A stretch of DNA of 31,033 bases, from NCBI GenBank assembly GCA_002492525.1, contig DKZA01000051.1, positions 1-31,033 of the forward strand. Direction: 5' to 3'. The notes below the pieces were generated by a model that searched no databases, was not told where the DNA came from, and worked only from the letters and a program-made list of their open reading frames with translations. The position numbers and the translations under genes are program-made. Below, piece by piece: positions 23,309-31,033 of the stretch (the first letter of the stretch is position 1; each line of letters starts with the position of its first letter). Source of the DNA: Lachnospiraceae bacterium UBA7086 (GTDB taxonomy: Bacteria > Bacillota > Clostridia > Lachnospirales > Lachnospiraceae).

Positions 23309-24919
23309 ATGGCCTGGTATAACGTTCTGTTGGTAGATGATGAGAAAGAAGTCTGTCAGATCATTATCAGAAAACTGGATTGGGAGAGTATGGGATTTCA
23401 TATTGTGGGATATGCCGCTAACGGTGTGGAAGCTTTAGAGATGGCGGAAGAACTGCAGCCGGATGTGGTCATGACAGATATTAAGATGCCCTATATGGAC
23501 GGACTTACCCTGAGCAGAAAGCTGAAAGAGGCATATCAGAAAATAAAGATTATTATTTTCTCCGGGTTTGATGAATTTGAATATGCCAAAGAGGCAATTA
23601 AGATAGAGGCTATGGAATATATTTTAAAGCCTATTAATGAGAAAGAACTGCGAGAAGTATTTGAGCGAATAAAAATAGAGTTGGACAGGGAACTGGATGA
23701 GAGACGTAATATTGATAAATTGCGGCAATATTATCTGGAGAGTCTGCCGGTGCTCCAGGAGAACTTCTATATTTCGCTTCTGGAAGGAAGGCTGTCGCAG
23801 GAACAGATTGAAGAAAATCTGCAGAACTATCAGATCCAGTGGGCAGAGTCCTCTTATATCGTGACAGTTGTGCATATCAGCAAAAGGAATCTGCCGGCAG
23901 AGATGGATTCTTTTCTGGCAGCAATCTCTGTGAAGCGTCTGGCAGAAGAGCAGCTGCAAAAGGAATGGGACAGCAGGATATTTGTCTATCTGGGAGATGT
24001 TATCCTGATCACTTCCATTACAGATGAAAGAAATGCAGGTGCCCGATATACGGATACCATGGATAAGTTTTGTAAGCTTACCAAACGGGCCTGCGGTATC
24101 ACTGTGACGGCCGGGGTAGGATATATATGCGATAATATGAAGGAGCTGTCCGTTTCTTATGAAAGTGCAAGACATGCTGCTTCCTACCGTGTGATGTACG
24201 GCAGTGAGAGGGCTATTAATATAGCGGAAATAGATCCCTATGAGGAGAAAGAAGAAAGCTGGGGAGAAAGCGGAAGCATCCAGAGGATTATCAGGGAGAT
24301 TAAGATGGGTGATCGGGAAAAGCTGGAACAGGCTGTATCTGAGGAAGTCAGGCATCTTGCAGATAGTTCTTCTTCCATTATGAGATATCGGGTTTTTGTG
24401 ATGACGTTTATTACGGAAGTATTTCGCTTTGGCAGCAATAAGATTAATATAGAAGACGTGTTTGAAAAACAGCAGGATATTTATGGGCAGGCCATGCAGA
24501 TGGAATCTCCTGAGGAACTGAAAAACTGGCTGCTGGAGATTGCCGGCCGGATGCAGGATATGGTTTTAAGCGAGAGAGATGATACCATGAAATCCTTTGT
24601 GGAAAAAGCCGTTGAATATGTGCAGGAGCATTATGGAGAGCAGAATCTTTCGGTGGAGACAATCTGCCGGAATCTGGGAGTCAGCACGGCATATTTTTCT
24701 ACTTTATTCAAAAAGGAAACAGGAAAAACCTTTATTAATTATCTGACAGACTGTAGAATGGAGAAAGCAGTAGAACTTCTTTTAGAGCAGGATGAAAAGA
24801 CATATATTGTGGCGCAGAAAGTGGGATACGCAGATCCCAATTATTTCAGCTATGTATTTAAAAGGAAATTTGGCGTTTCACCTTCCAAATACAAAGTAAG
24901 CAAGCGGGAACAGACGTGA
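23309..24919 (+). CDS. YesN-type response regulator with AraC output domain
   Basis: The 536-residue protein starts with a receiver domain (residues 1-120; LLVDDEKEV, phospho-acceptor Asp57 in VVMTDIKMPYMDG, and ILKPINEKEL). A long middle region of about 280 residues has no motif I can name. The C-terminal AraC double helix-turn-helix (about 430-535) has VETICRNLGVSTAYFSTLFKK and VAQKVGYADPNYFSYVFKR. In this family the phosphorylated protein activates sugar-uptake or polysaccharide-use operons. The start of the kinase gene overlaps its stop (GTGA), so the pair is translationally coupled. The mgl-type operon upstream is the most likely target. Confidence 0.93.
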   Translation: MAWYNVLLVDDEKEVCQIIIRKLDWESMGFHIVGYAANGVEALEMAEELQPDVVMTDIKMPYMDGLTLSRKLKEAYQKIKIIIFSGFDEFEYAKEAIKIEAMEYILKPINEKELREVFERIKIELDRELDERRNIDKLRQYYLESLPVLQENFYISLLEGRLSQEQIEENLQNYQIQWAESSYIVTVVHISKRNLPAEMDSFLAAISVKRLAEEQLQKEWDSRIFVYLGDVILITSITDERNAGARYTDTMDKFCKLTKRACGITVTAGVGYICDNMKELSVSYESARHAASYRVMYGSERAINIAEIDPYEEKEESWGESGSIQRIIREIKMGDREKLEQAVSEEVRHLADSSSSIMRYRVFVMTFITEVFRFGSNKINIEDVFEKQQDIYGQAMQMESPEELKNWLLEIAGRMQDMVLSERDDTMKSFVEKAVEYVQEHYGEQNLSVETICRNLGVSTAYFSTLFKKETGKTFINYLTDCRMEKAVELLLEQDEKTYIVAQKVGYADPNYFSYVFKRKFGVSPSKYKVSKREQT

Positions 24920-26754
24920 ACAGGATAAAAGGGTATTTTATCAGGAAAAAAAGTGAATATACAGGCAGTCACAGATCCTACAGTATTCAGATGACCATAT
25001 CTATTTCTTTTACGATCGTGTCCGTGTGCAGTGTGTGTTTTTTGAGTATTATGCTGTATCAGCAGTTTGTCAATAAAACCAAAGATATTACAATAGAACG
25101 GACGGAGCAGGTACTCAATCAGGCGGCTATCAATCTGGAAGATTATCTGCGCAATATGCGGCGGATTTCGGACGCCATGTATTATACGGTGATCAAAGAT
25201 AAAGATCTGGGCTATGAAAGTATGGGCGAAGAGATGAATCTGCTCTACGAGGCCAATAAGGATAATCTGATCAGTATCGCCTGTTATACCAATGAGGGTA
25301 TGCTGGTTGCTGCGGCACCTGTGGCGAATCAAAAGGAAAATCTTAATGTAACGGAGCGGGAGTGGTTTCAGGAGGCGGTAAGTCAGATGGAAAACTTTCA
25401 CTTTTCCACCCCGCATGTACAAAATCTTTTTGACGATCCGTCTTATCGGTATTACTGGGTGATTTCCTTAAGCCGGGCTGTGGAACTGACCAATGATGGT
25501 AAATCCACGCTTGGCGTCTTGTTGGTAGACATGAATTACAGTAGTATTGAACAGTTGTTGTCTAAAGCAAATAAGGATAACACGTCGGAATATTTTTACC
25601 TGATGGACAGTTCGGGAGAGATAATCTATCATCCCAAACAGAAACTCATCTATGCAGATCTGTATCAGGAGAATAACCTAAATGCCGTGCGCTATGATGA
25701 CGGAACCTATGAGGAAGTTTTTGATGGGGAGAGACGGCTGATTACAGTGAAGACTGTCAGTTATACAGGATGGAAGATTGTCTGTGTAACACCCATCACC
25801 TCTTTCCAGATGGGGATTACGGACATGCGTTTCTTTATGGTTATGCTTGTAGCGTTGTCATTGCTTACGGTAGTCGTTATCAACCAGCTTGTGTCCGCAC
25901 AGATAGCCAAGCCTTTGCAAAAGTTAAATGGCTCTGTGAAAGAGTGGGAAACCGGGAACCTGAATTCAGATATTTATGTGGGCGGGCCGATAGAGGTAGA
26001 ACATCTGGGAAGGGCGCTGCGGGCCACGGTAGCACAGATAAGGCAGATGATGCAGGATATATTGGTGGAACAGGAAGAAAAAAGGAAGAGTGAACTGGAC
26101 GCACTGCAGTCGCAGATCAATCCGCATTTCCTTTATAATACATTGGATTCCATTGTGTGGATGATCGAGGGAGAACGGTACCAGGATGCGGTGTTTATGG
26201 TCACGCAGCTGGCAAGTTTATTCCGTATCAGTCTAAGCCGCGGAAGAACGGTCATCAGTGTGGAGGATGAGCTAAAACACGCGGGTAACTATATGAATAT
26301 ACAAATGGTGCGTTATAAAGATGTTTTTGACGTAAAGTTTGAGATCGATCCGGAGATACTTTGCTGCTGTACGATCAAACTGGTAGTGCAGCCGCTTTTG
26401 GAAAATGCCATTTATTACGGCGTGGAATGTATGGACGGAGAGGGAGAAATCCTTGTAAAAGGCTATAGACAGGATGAGGATATCTATATTGAAGTGAGAG
26501 ATAACGGACTGGGCATGCCTGAGGAGGAGGTCAGGCAGCTTTTAAAAGAAAACCACCGGGTACGAAAACATGGATCGGGTGTAGGATTAATTAATGTGCA
26601 TAATCGGATTCAATTATGTTTTGGTGAATTGTATGGACTGGAAATCGAAAGCGTACCGGATGAAGGAACAACTGTGCGTATTCATCTTCCTTATATCTGT
26701 TATTCGGAAAAAACGCGGGACAAGCTGGAAGCAGGTAAATGGAGGGGCCAATGA
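24916..26754 (+). CDS. YesM-type sensor histidine kinase
   Basis: The 612-residue protein has a membrane helix at about residues 28-50, an extracytoplasmic dCache-like sensor domain (about 55-290), a second helix (about 300-320), a HAMP domain (about 320-375), the His_kinase domain with phospho-accepting His404 in QINPHFLYNTLDS, and a GHKL ATPase domain (NAIYYGV, DNGLGMP, GSGVGLINVHNRI). It starts with GTG at 24916, overlapping the regulator stop. Its own stop overlaps the start of the tethered binding-protein gene (ATGA), so three proteins are made in a coupled way. The extra binding protein may feed a sugar signal to it. Confidence 0.93.
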   Translation: MNRIKGYFIRKKSEYTGSHRSYSIQMTISISFTIVSVCSVCFLSIMLYQQFVNKTKDITIERTEQVLNQAAINLEDYLRNMRRISDAMYYTVIKDKDLGYESMGEEMNLLYEANKDNLISIACYTNEGMLVAAAPVANQKENLNVTEREWFQEAVSQMENFHFSTPHVQNLFDDPSYRYYWVISLSRAVELTNDGKSTLGVLLVDMNYSSIEQLLSKANKDNTSEYFYLMDSSGEIIYHPKQKLIYADLYQENNLNAVRYDDGTYEEVFDGERRLITVKTVSYTGWKIVCVTPITSFQMGITDMRFFMVMLVALSLLTVVVINQLVSAQIAKPLQKLNGSVKEWETGNLNSDIYVGGPIEVEHLGRALRATVAQIRQMMQDILVEQEEKRKSELDALQSQINPHFLYNTLDSIVWMIEGERYQDAVFMVTQLASLFRISLSRGRTVISVEDELKHAGNYMNIQMVRYKDVFDVKFEIDPEILCCCTIKLVVQPLLENAIYYGVECMDGEGEILVKGYRQDEDIYIEVRDNGLGMPEEEVRQLLKENHRVRKHGSGVGLINVHNRIQLCFGELYGLEIESVPDEGTTVRIHLPYICYSEKTRDKLEAGKWRGQ

Positions 26755-27707
26755 AAAAAAACAGAATATATATCGGGTGCCTGACAGCAGTGATGTGTAT
26801 CATAATTGCCTATGCTTCCTACGGTATGTTGAATAAGGGGCAGGAGGAGAAAATATATCCGATATCGGTGATTGTTGATAATAGCAGCAGCGACCGCTGG
26901 TTTGCTTTCCGGGAAGGCTTGAAACAGGCATCAAGAGATTATCATGTGCAATTAAATATTGTGTCAACCGGTGAGCTGTCAAACCTGGAGGAGGAAAAAT
27001 TACTGATTCAACGGGAGAGTGAAAACGGGGCAAAAGGAATCATTGTCCAGATGTGTGACGGCGAGGGAGAGGAGATCTTTACGCAGGTACAGGAATCTGC
27101 CGGTGCAGCTGATATTCTGCTTGTAGAGACAGATGTGCAGCCGGAAGGGATTTTCCCGGCCGTGATACCGGAAAACTATGAGATGGGCAGAATGATTGCC
27201 GTATCCATAAAAGAGGATGAGAAAGAACTTACAGGGAAAAAAATCGGGATTTTAATGGGACATAAGGAAAGACTTTCCCAGAAACAGCGGCTGAAGGGTT
27301 TTCTGGATGAAATGGAAGATACGGGTGCAGAAATACTCTGGCAGATTACCGACAATGATATTGTGCAGAGTAAACAGCTGGAGACGGCGGAAATTTTAGT
27401 GGCACTGGAAAATGATGAGACAGAACGGGCAGTAGATCTTTTGACGGAATCAGGGATACAATCCTGTTCTTTGTATGGGGTAGGATGTTCCGAGAAGAAT
27501 GTATATTATCTGGATAAGAAACTTATTAAAGTGTTGATTGTTCCGAATGAGTTTCATATGGGGTATCAGAGTGTTGCGATTATTGCGGCACGGTTACAGG
27601 ATCACATGGCTTCTACACAAAATTCGGTTGTGAGTTTTCTGGTGGTAAGACCGGAAGTGCTGTACGAAGAAGATATCCAGAAACTTCTGTTTCCACTCGT
27701 ACAGTGA
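26751..27707 (+). CDS. Membrane-tethered sugar-binding-protein homologue, probable sensor
   Basis: The 318-residue protein has one N-terminal hydrophobic segment (residues about 7-26) and a divergent periplasmic-binding-protein-4-like domain. Recognisable parts are YPISVIVDNSSSDRWFAFREG (shown only in part: FAFREGLKQASRDY), LLIQRESENGAKGIIVQ, and KKIGILMGHKERLSQKQRLKGF. No proper lipobox is seen; the Cys at residue 10 is too close to the start, so an uncleaved anchor or a signal peptide are both possible. It lacks the calcium loop and several sugar ligands of MglB. The ATG at 26751 overlaps the kinase stop (ATGA) and follows GGAGGGG. Direct coupling to the kinase suggests an accessory sensor. 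Confidence 0.82.
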   Translation: MKKNRIYIGCLTAVMCIIIAYASYGMLNKGQEEKIYPISVIVDNSSSDRWFAFREGLKQASRDYHVQLNIVSTGELSNLEEEKLLIQRESENGAKGIIVQMCDGEGEEIFTQVQESAGAADILLVETDVQPEGIFPAVIPENYEMGRMIAVSIKEDEKELTGKKIGILMGHKERLSQKQRLKGFLDEMEDTGAEILWQITDNDIVQSKQLETAEILVALENDETERAVDLLTESGIQSCSLYGVGCSEKNVYYLDKKLIKVLIVPNEFHMGYQSVAIIAARLQDHMASTQNSVVSFLVVRPEVLYEEDIQKLLFPLVQ

Positions 27708-27748
27708 TTTAGTAATGTATTTATCATAACAATGGGATGGGAATGTGT

Positions 27749-28795
27749 ATGATGAGAAAAAAGAAATTATTGGTAGTGATCATGGCAGGGATTTTTATGC
27801 TTTTTGGCTGCGGCAGCGTGACAGATCAGCCGGTCAAAAGCATTAAGATAGGCATTTCCGTATACGATCAGTATGATACCTTTGTCGGGCAGATGATGAC
27901 GGCTTTTAATTCTTATGCCACTCAAAAGCAGGAAATGACCGGTATTACGATTAACGTGGAGATTTATAATGCATCGGGCAGTCAGTCCACACAAAATGAA
28001 CAGGTCGAATCTATGATTAAGGAAGGATATAACGTTATCTGTATCAATCTGGTGGACCGGACAGATCCTACTACGATTATAGATGCAGCAGAAAAAAATA
28101 ACGTGCCGGTGATTTTCTTTAACCGGGAACTGGTGGAGGAAGATCTGGGGCGTTGGGATAAGCTGTATTATGTGGGCGCAGAGGCATTTGAATCCGGCAT
28201 TATGGAGGGAGAACTGGCGGCAGAAGCCTTTGAAGAACGGGAAGAGCTTGACAAAAACCAGGACGGTATTTTTCAGTATATTGTGCTGGAAGGAGAAGTG
28301 GGCCACCAGGATTCTATCGTGCGTACAGAATACTCGGTCAATACCATTATTCAAAAGGGTGTTCCGGTAGAGAAGCTGGGATATGCCATTGCGAATTGGA
28401 ACCGGGCGCAGGCACAGACGAAGATGAGCCAGCTTTTGGAAGAGTATGGGGATAAGATTGAACTGGTACTGGCTAATAATGACGATATGGCACTGGGGGC
28501 TATAGATGCATTGAAGGCACAGAATATCCCGCAGAAAGATTGGCCGGCAGTGGTAGGAATAGATGGAACGGATGTGGGACTTGAAGCGGTCAGAGACGGA
28601 GAGATGATAGGAACCGTATACAATGATAAAGAAGGTCAGGCAGCTTCCATGCTGGAACTTGCCTATACACTTGCTACGGACGGGGATATCAGTTCCATAG
28701 CCATGATGGAAGGAAATACTATCAGGCTGCCTTATATTAAAGTTTCCGCAAAAGATGCAGGAGCATTTACGCCGCCCGGTGCGGCCGGGTATTAA
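27749..28795 (+). CDS. Second MglB-like galactose/glucose-binding lipoprotein
   Basis: This protein of about 348 residues has a lipoprotein signal with lipobox LFGC and a binding-protein domain homologous to the MglB-like protein upstream. It keeps the E. coli MglB-type ligand residues, including His186 in EGEVGHQDS, the Asp two residues later, Arg in VRTEYS, Trp in ANWNRAQAQ, Asn in ANNDDMALGA, Asp in VGIDGTD and Asn in VYNDKEGQ. A calcium-loop-like DKNQDG is also present. Starts at 27737, 27743, 27749 and 27752 share the frame; GGGA at 27739-27742 favours 27749 or 27752. It has no transporter genes of its own, so it may supply the upstream transporter or the sensor. Confidence 0.88.
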   Translation: MMRKKKLLVVIMAGIFMLFGCGSVTDQPVKSIKIGISVYDQYDTFVGQMMTAFNSYATQKQEMTGITINVEIYNASGSQSTQNEQVESMIKEGYNVICINLVDRTDPTTIIDAAEKNNVPVIFFNRELVEEDLGRWDKLYYVGAEAFESGIMEGELAAEAFEEREELDKNQDGIFQYIVLEGEVGHQDSIVRTEYSVNTIIQKGVPVEKLGYAIANWNRAQAQTKMSQLLEEYGDKIELVLANNDDMALGAIDALKAQNIPQKDWPAVVGIDGTDVGLEAVRDGEMIGTVYNDKEGQAASMLELAYTLATDGDISSIAMMEGNTIRLPYIKVSAKDAGAFTPPGAAGY

Positions 28796-28810
28796 ACTTT
28801 GGCTGCCGTA

Positions 28811-30235
28811 TCAGTCATCATCTTCCACGTCTGATTTCGGCAGTGAGAAGATAAATTCGGTGCCCACGCCTTCTGTGCTGATTACGTTAATATGTTCCCC
28901 ATGGGATTGAATGATTTCTTTTGTGATGGACAGGCCAAGGCCTGTCCCTTTTTTGTCTTTTCCGCGGGACAGATCTGATTTATAGAAACGGTCCCAGATC
29001 AGTTTCAGATCATCTTTGGGAATACCGATACCGCTGTCTTTGACACTGACAAAAACTTTGTTGTGCTTCTCCGCCGTTTCCAGTTTGATGACTGAATTGT
29101 GGTGACTGAACTTGATCGCATTATCTAACAGATTATAGAGAACCTGTTGAATCTTATCCATATCAGCAACCACATACATCTCATCGCCTGTGAGCACAAG
29201 TTCGATGCCGATCATCTTCTGCCGGCAAGTGCCTTCAAAAGAAGCGGCCACGCTGCGGATGATGGTATTGATATCAAAATCGGTTTTATTCAACATCATT
29301 CCCTTGGTATTCAGATTGTTGAGCGTCAATAGGCTGTTGGTCAGCTTGGTGAGACGTTCCGTCTCGTTTAACACAATGGTGAGATATTTTTCATATTGCT
29401 CCGGCGGAATCGTACCATCAATCATCGCTTTCAGATAGCCCTTGATGGAAGTTAAAGGAGAACGGAAATCGTGGGAAACATTGGCTACAAATTTTTTCTG
29501 GTCATCCTCGGAACGGGCAATCTCGCTGGCCATATAGGACAATGTGGCGGCCAGATATCCCATCTCATCTTCACTTTCTACCGTAAATTCATAGTGCATA
29601 TTTCCACTGGCATACTGTTCTGTGGCCTCTGTGATCTTGCGCAGAGGAATATAGACAATCTCCGTGAAAAATATCAGAATGATCAATGACAGCAAAAAGA
29701 GAATGACCAGCATGATGTAGGAGATGTTGAGCAGCTGATTGGCATCTGCCAGAATATCAGCTATGGAAGCGTGGATGACCACGTAGCCCCTTACCTTATA
29801 ATTGGAGGTGATGGGAGCAAATACACTTAACATATCTTCATTAAATGTCTGAAAGAAATTACCTTCCGTGTAATAGGAACCGGCGGTAACGGTAGGGTCG
29901 AAGCCTTCTATGACCACTTCGTTTTCCACATTTACGGGAGCGGAAGAATCCAGAACCATACGACCAGACGGGTTGATGATCCAGATAGTTGCTTCAAGGT
30001 ACGTATCCAGAGCGTCTAACTGTGCTTTGACTGCTTCCAGAGAAGCCTCTGAGTTGTACAGGTCGGCGGCATAGGTATTGGCGATCAATGTTGCTTCTCT
30101 GTAAAGAGAATCCGCCTCCTCTTTTGTCAAATGGTTGATGGTCATATCAGAGACAAAAGTTGCTACTACCACAAATCCAAATAATCCGAAGATGATATAG
30201 GCGAGTATTAATTTGAGATATAGTGTTTTTCTCAT
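28811..30235 (-). CDS. Sensor histidine kinase (HAMP-HisKA-HATPase)
   Basis: The 474-residue protein has membrane helices at about residues 8-30 and 168-192, an extracytoplasmic domain between them, a HAMP domain (about 195-245), HisKA with phospho-accepting His255 in NVSHDFRSPLTS, and HATPase_c with LLDNAIKFS, KDSGIGIP and GTGLGLSITKEI. It resembles the ResE/WalK group. GGGGG lies five bases before the ATG on the minus strand. The response-regulator gene precedes it by 46 bases, so the two form an operon. The stimulus and target are unknown. It converges with the second MglB-like gene, leaving only 15 bases between the stops. Confidence 0.93.
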   Translation of the reverse strand: MRKTLYLKLILAYIIFGLFGFVVVATFVSDMTINHLTKEEADSLYREATLIANTYAADLYNSEASLEAVKAQLDALDTYLEATIWIINPSGRMVLDSSAPVNVENEVVIEGFDPTVTAGSYYTEGNFFQTFNEDMLSVFAPITSNYKVRGYVVIHASIADILADANQLLNISYIMLVILFLLSLIILIFFTEIVYIPLRKITEATEQYASGNMHYEFTVESEDEMGYLAATLSYMASEIARSEDDQKKFVANVSHDFRSPLTSIKGYLKAMIDGTIPPEQYEKYLTIVLNETERLTKLTNSLLTLNNLNTKGMMLNKTDFDINTIIRSVAASFEGTCRQKMIGIELVLTGDEMYVVADMDKIQQVLYNLLDNAIKFSHHNSVIKLETAEKHNKVFVSVKDSGIGIPKDDLKLIWDRFYKSDLSRGKDKKGTGLGLSITKEIIQSHGEHINVISTEGVGTEFIFSLPKSDVEDDD

Positions 30236-30281
30236 CGTTACCCCCGTCCGAAGTCTTTATGCCAGGAAAGGTCAATTACAG

Positions 30282-30986
30282 TTAGTTTGTCTTGGATTCA
30301 AATTTATAGCCAATGCCCCATATGGTGGCAATCCGCCAGCTTTCGTGATCGTTGATCTTTTCACGGAGCCGCTTGATATGCACATCTACCGTACGGGTGT
30401 CTCCAATATATTCATATCCCCAGATCTGGTCTAACAGCTGTTCTCTCGTAAAGACATGATTGGGAGAGGAGGCCAGGAAATAGAGAAGTTCCAGTTCCTT
30501 TGGCGGCATCTCAATGGTTTTGCCCATATAGATGACGGAGTAGTTGGTCTGGTTGATGATGAGATCCGGATATTCCACGCTCTTGACATCCGAGGCTTTC
30601 GGCTGTTCTACCACCGGTTTATAGCGGCGCAGGACAGCCTTAACACGTGCTACCAGTTCCTTGGAATCAAAAGGTTTTTCCATATAGTCATCGGCGCCAA
30701 GTTCTAACCCGAGCACTTTATCAAACACCTCGCCCTTGGCGGAGAGCATGATGATGGGCAGGGTAGATTTAGAACGGATTTCCCGGCAGACCTGATATCC
30801 GTCGATGCCGGGCAGCATCAGATCTAACAACATCAGGTTCGGTGCAAAGCTGCTCACCGCCGTCAGTGCCGATTCCCCGTCATTGACAATCATGGTTTCA
30901 AAACACTCCTTGGTCAGATAAAGAGAAATCAGTTCTGCAATGTTATTGTCATCATCTACAATCAATATTTTCTGTCTGTTGACCAT
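30282..30986 (-). CDS. OmpR/PhoB-family response regulator
   Basis: The 234-residue protein has a receiver domain (residues 1-120; ILIVDDDNN, phospho-acceptor Asp55 in LMLLDLMLPG, MLSAKGE, and YMEKPFDSKEL) and a C-terminal winged helix (about 140-230; ELLYFLASSPNHVFTREQLL, then DTRTVDVHIKRLREKI and the GIGYKFE end). AAGGAGG seven bases before the ATG is an ideal ribosome site. It is the partner of the kinase gene downstream. Its promoter must lie in or beyond the last 47 bases of the window. Confidence 0.95.
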   Translation of the reverse strand: MVNRQKILIVDDDNNIAELISLYLTKECFETMIVNDGESALTAVSSFAPNLMLLDLMLPGIDGYQVCREIRSKSTLPIIMLSAKGEVFDKVLGLELGADDYMEKPFDSKELVARVKAVLRRYKPVVEQPKASDVKSVEYPDLIINQTNYSVIYMGKTIEMPPKELELLYFLASSPNHVFTREQLLDQIWGYEYIGDTRTVDVHIKRLREKINDHESWRIATIWGIGYKFESKTN

Positions 30987-31033
30987 ATTAAATCCTCCTT
31001 AAAAATCTTCCGCTAATCCGAGGCCGCGAAGCG

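Noticed and set aside
26751..26810. Lipoprotein signal on the tethered binding-protein homologue
   Set aside because: The Cys at residue 10 is too close to the N-terminus and lacks a proper lipobox; a membrane anchor fits better.
28775..28789. CCCGG/CCGGG hairpin at the end of the second MglB-like gene as a terminator
   Set aside because: It lies in coding sequence, has only five pairs and is not followed by a T run.

Overview
The window looks like chromosomal DNA of a gut-type Firmicute of the Lachnospiraceae (Clostridium cluster XIVa and relatives). The pointers are the moderate GC content, strong AGGAGG-type ribosome sites, Ala/Glu-rich sugar-binding lipoproteins, YesM/YesN-type two-component systems, a DUF4080 radical SAM protein and a VanW protein. 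This is an inference from gene families; no rRNA or other phylogenetic marker is present. I see no tRNA, rRNA, CRISPR array, prophage or insertion sequence.

Layout. (1) 86-4271: a BlaI/BlaR1-like repressor and membrane protease pair behind a strong promoter filled with GTATAC dyads, then a membrane-anchored Amidase_2 enzyme with a Gln/Arg repeat tail and a terminator. (2) 4354-6817: a tight three-gene unit of a stand-alone receiver, a receiver-HPt protein and an AraC regulator. (3) 6904-9843: galactokinase and class II galactose-1-phosphate uridylyltransferase, separated by a long nested hairpin and closed by a terminator. (4) 9985-10858: a small XRE regulator on the minus strand, then a 526-base gene-free stretch holding a roughly 200-nt, highly base-paired element just downstream of an extended -10 promoter. 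(5) 10859-18949: housekeeping and accessory genes: B12-binding radical SAM protein, DnaQ-like exonuclease, an unknown anchored protein, a 31-aa membrane peptide, a VanW protein, an AIR-synthase-like protein, an Lrp/AsnC regulator with an aminotransferase, and TrmL. (6) 18979-28795: an MglB-MglA-MglC-type galactose/glucose ABC transporter, then a small membrane protein, a YesN-type response regulator, a YesM-type kinase, a membrane-tethered binding-protein homologue and a second MglB-like lipoprotein. (7) 28811-30986, minus strand: an OmpR-family response regulator and its histidine kinase.

Regions 3 and 6 fit together. The Mgl-type transporter would import galactose or glucose and GalK/GalT would start the Leloir pathway; galE and galM are not in the window. 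The YesM/YesN pair with its two binding-protein homologues looks like a sugar-sensing module controlling the transporter. The AraC protein just upstream of galK may control galKT, but it is co-transcribed with two phosphorelay parts that lack a kinase in this window.

The best candidate for something undescribed is the structured element at 10614-10815, an apparently transcribed multi-stem RNA or a palindromic mobile element. Next are the galK-galT hairpin, the tethered binding-protein sensor module and the receiver/receiver-HPt/AraC operon.
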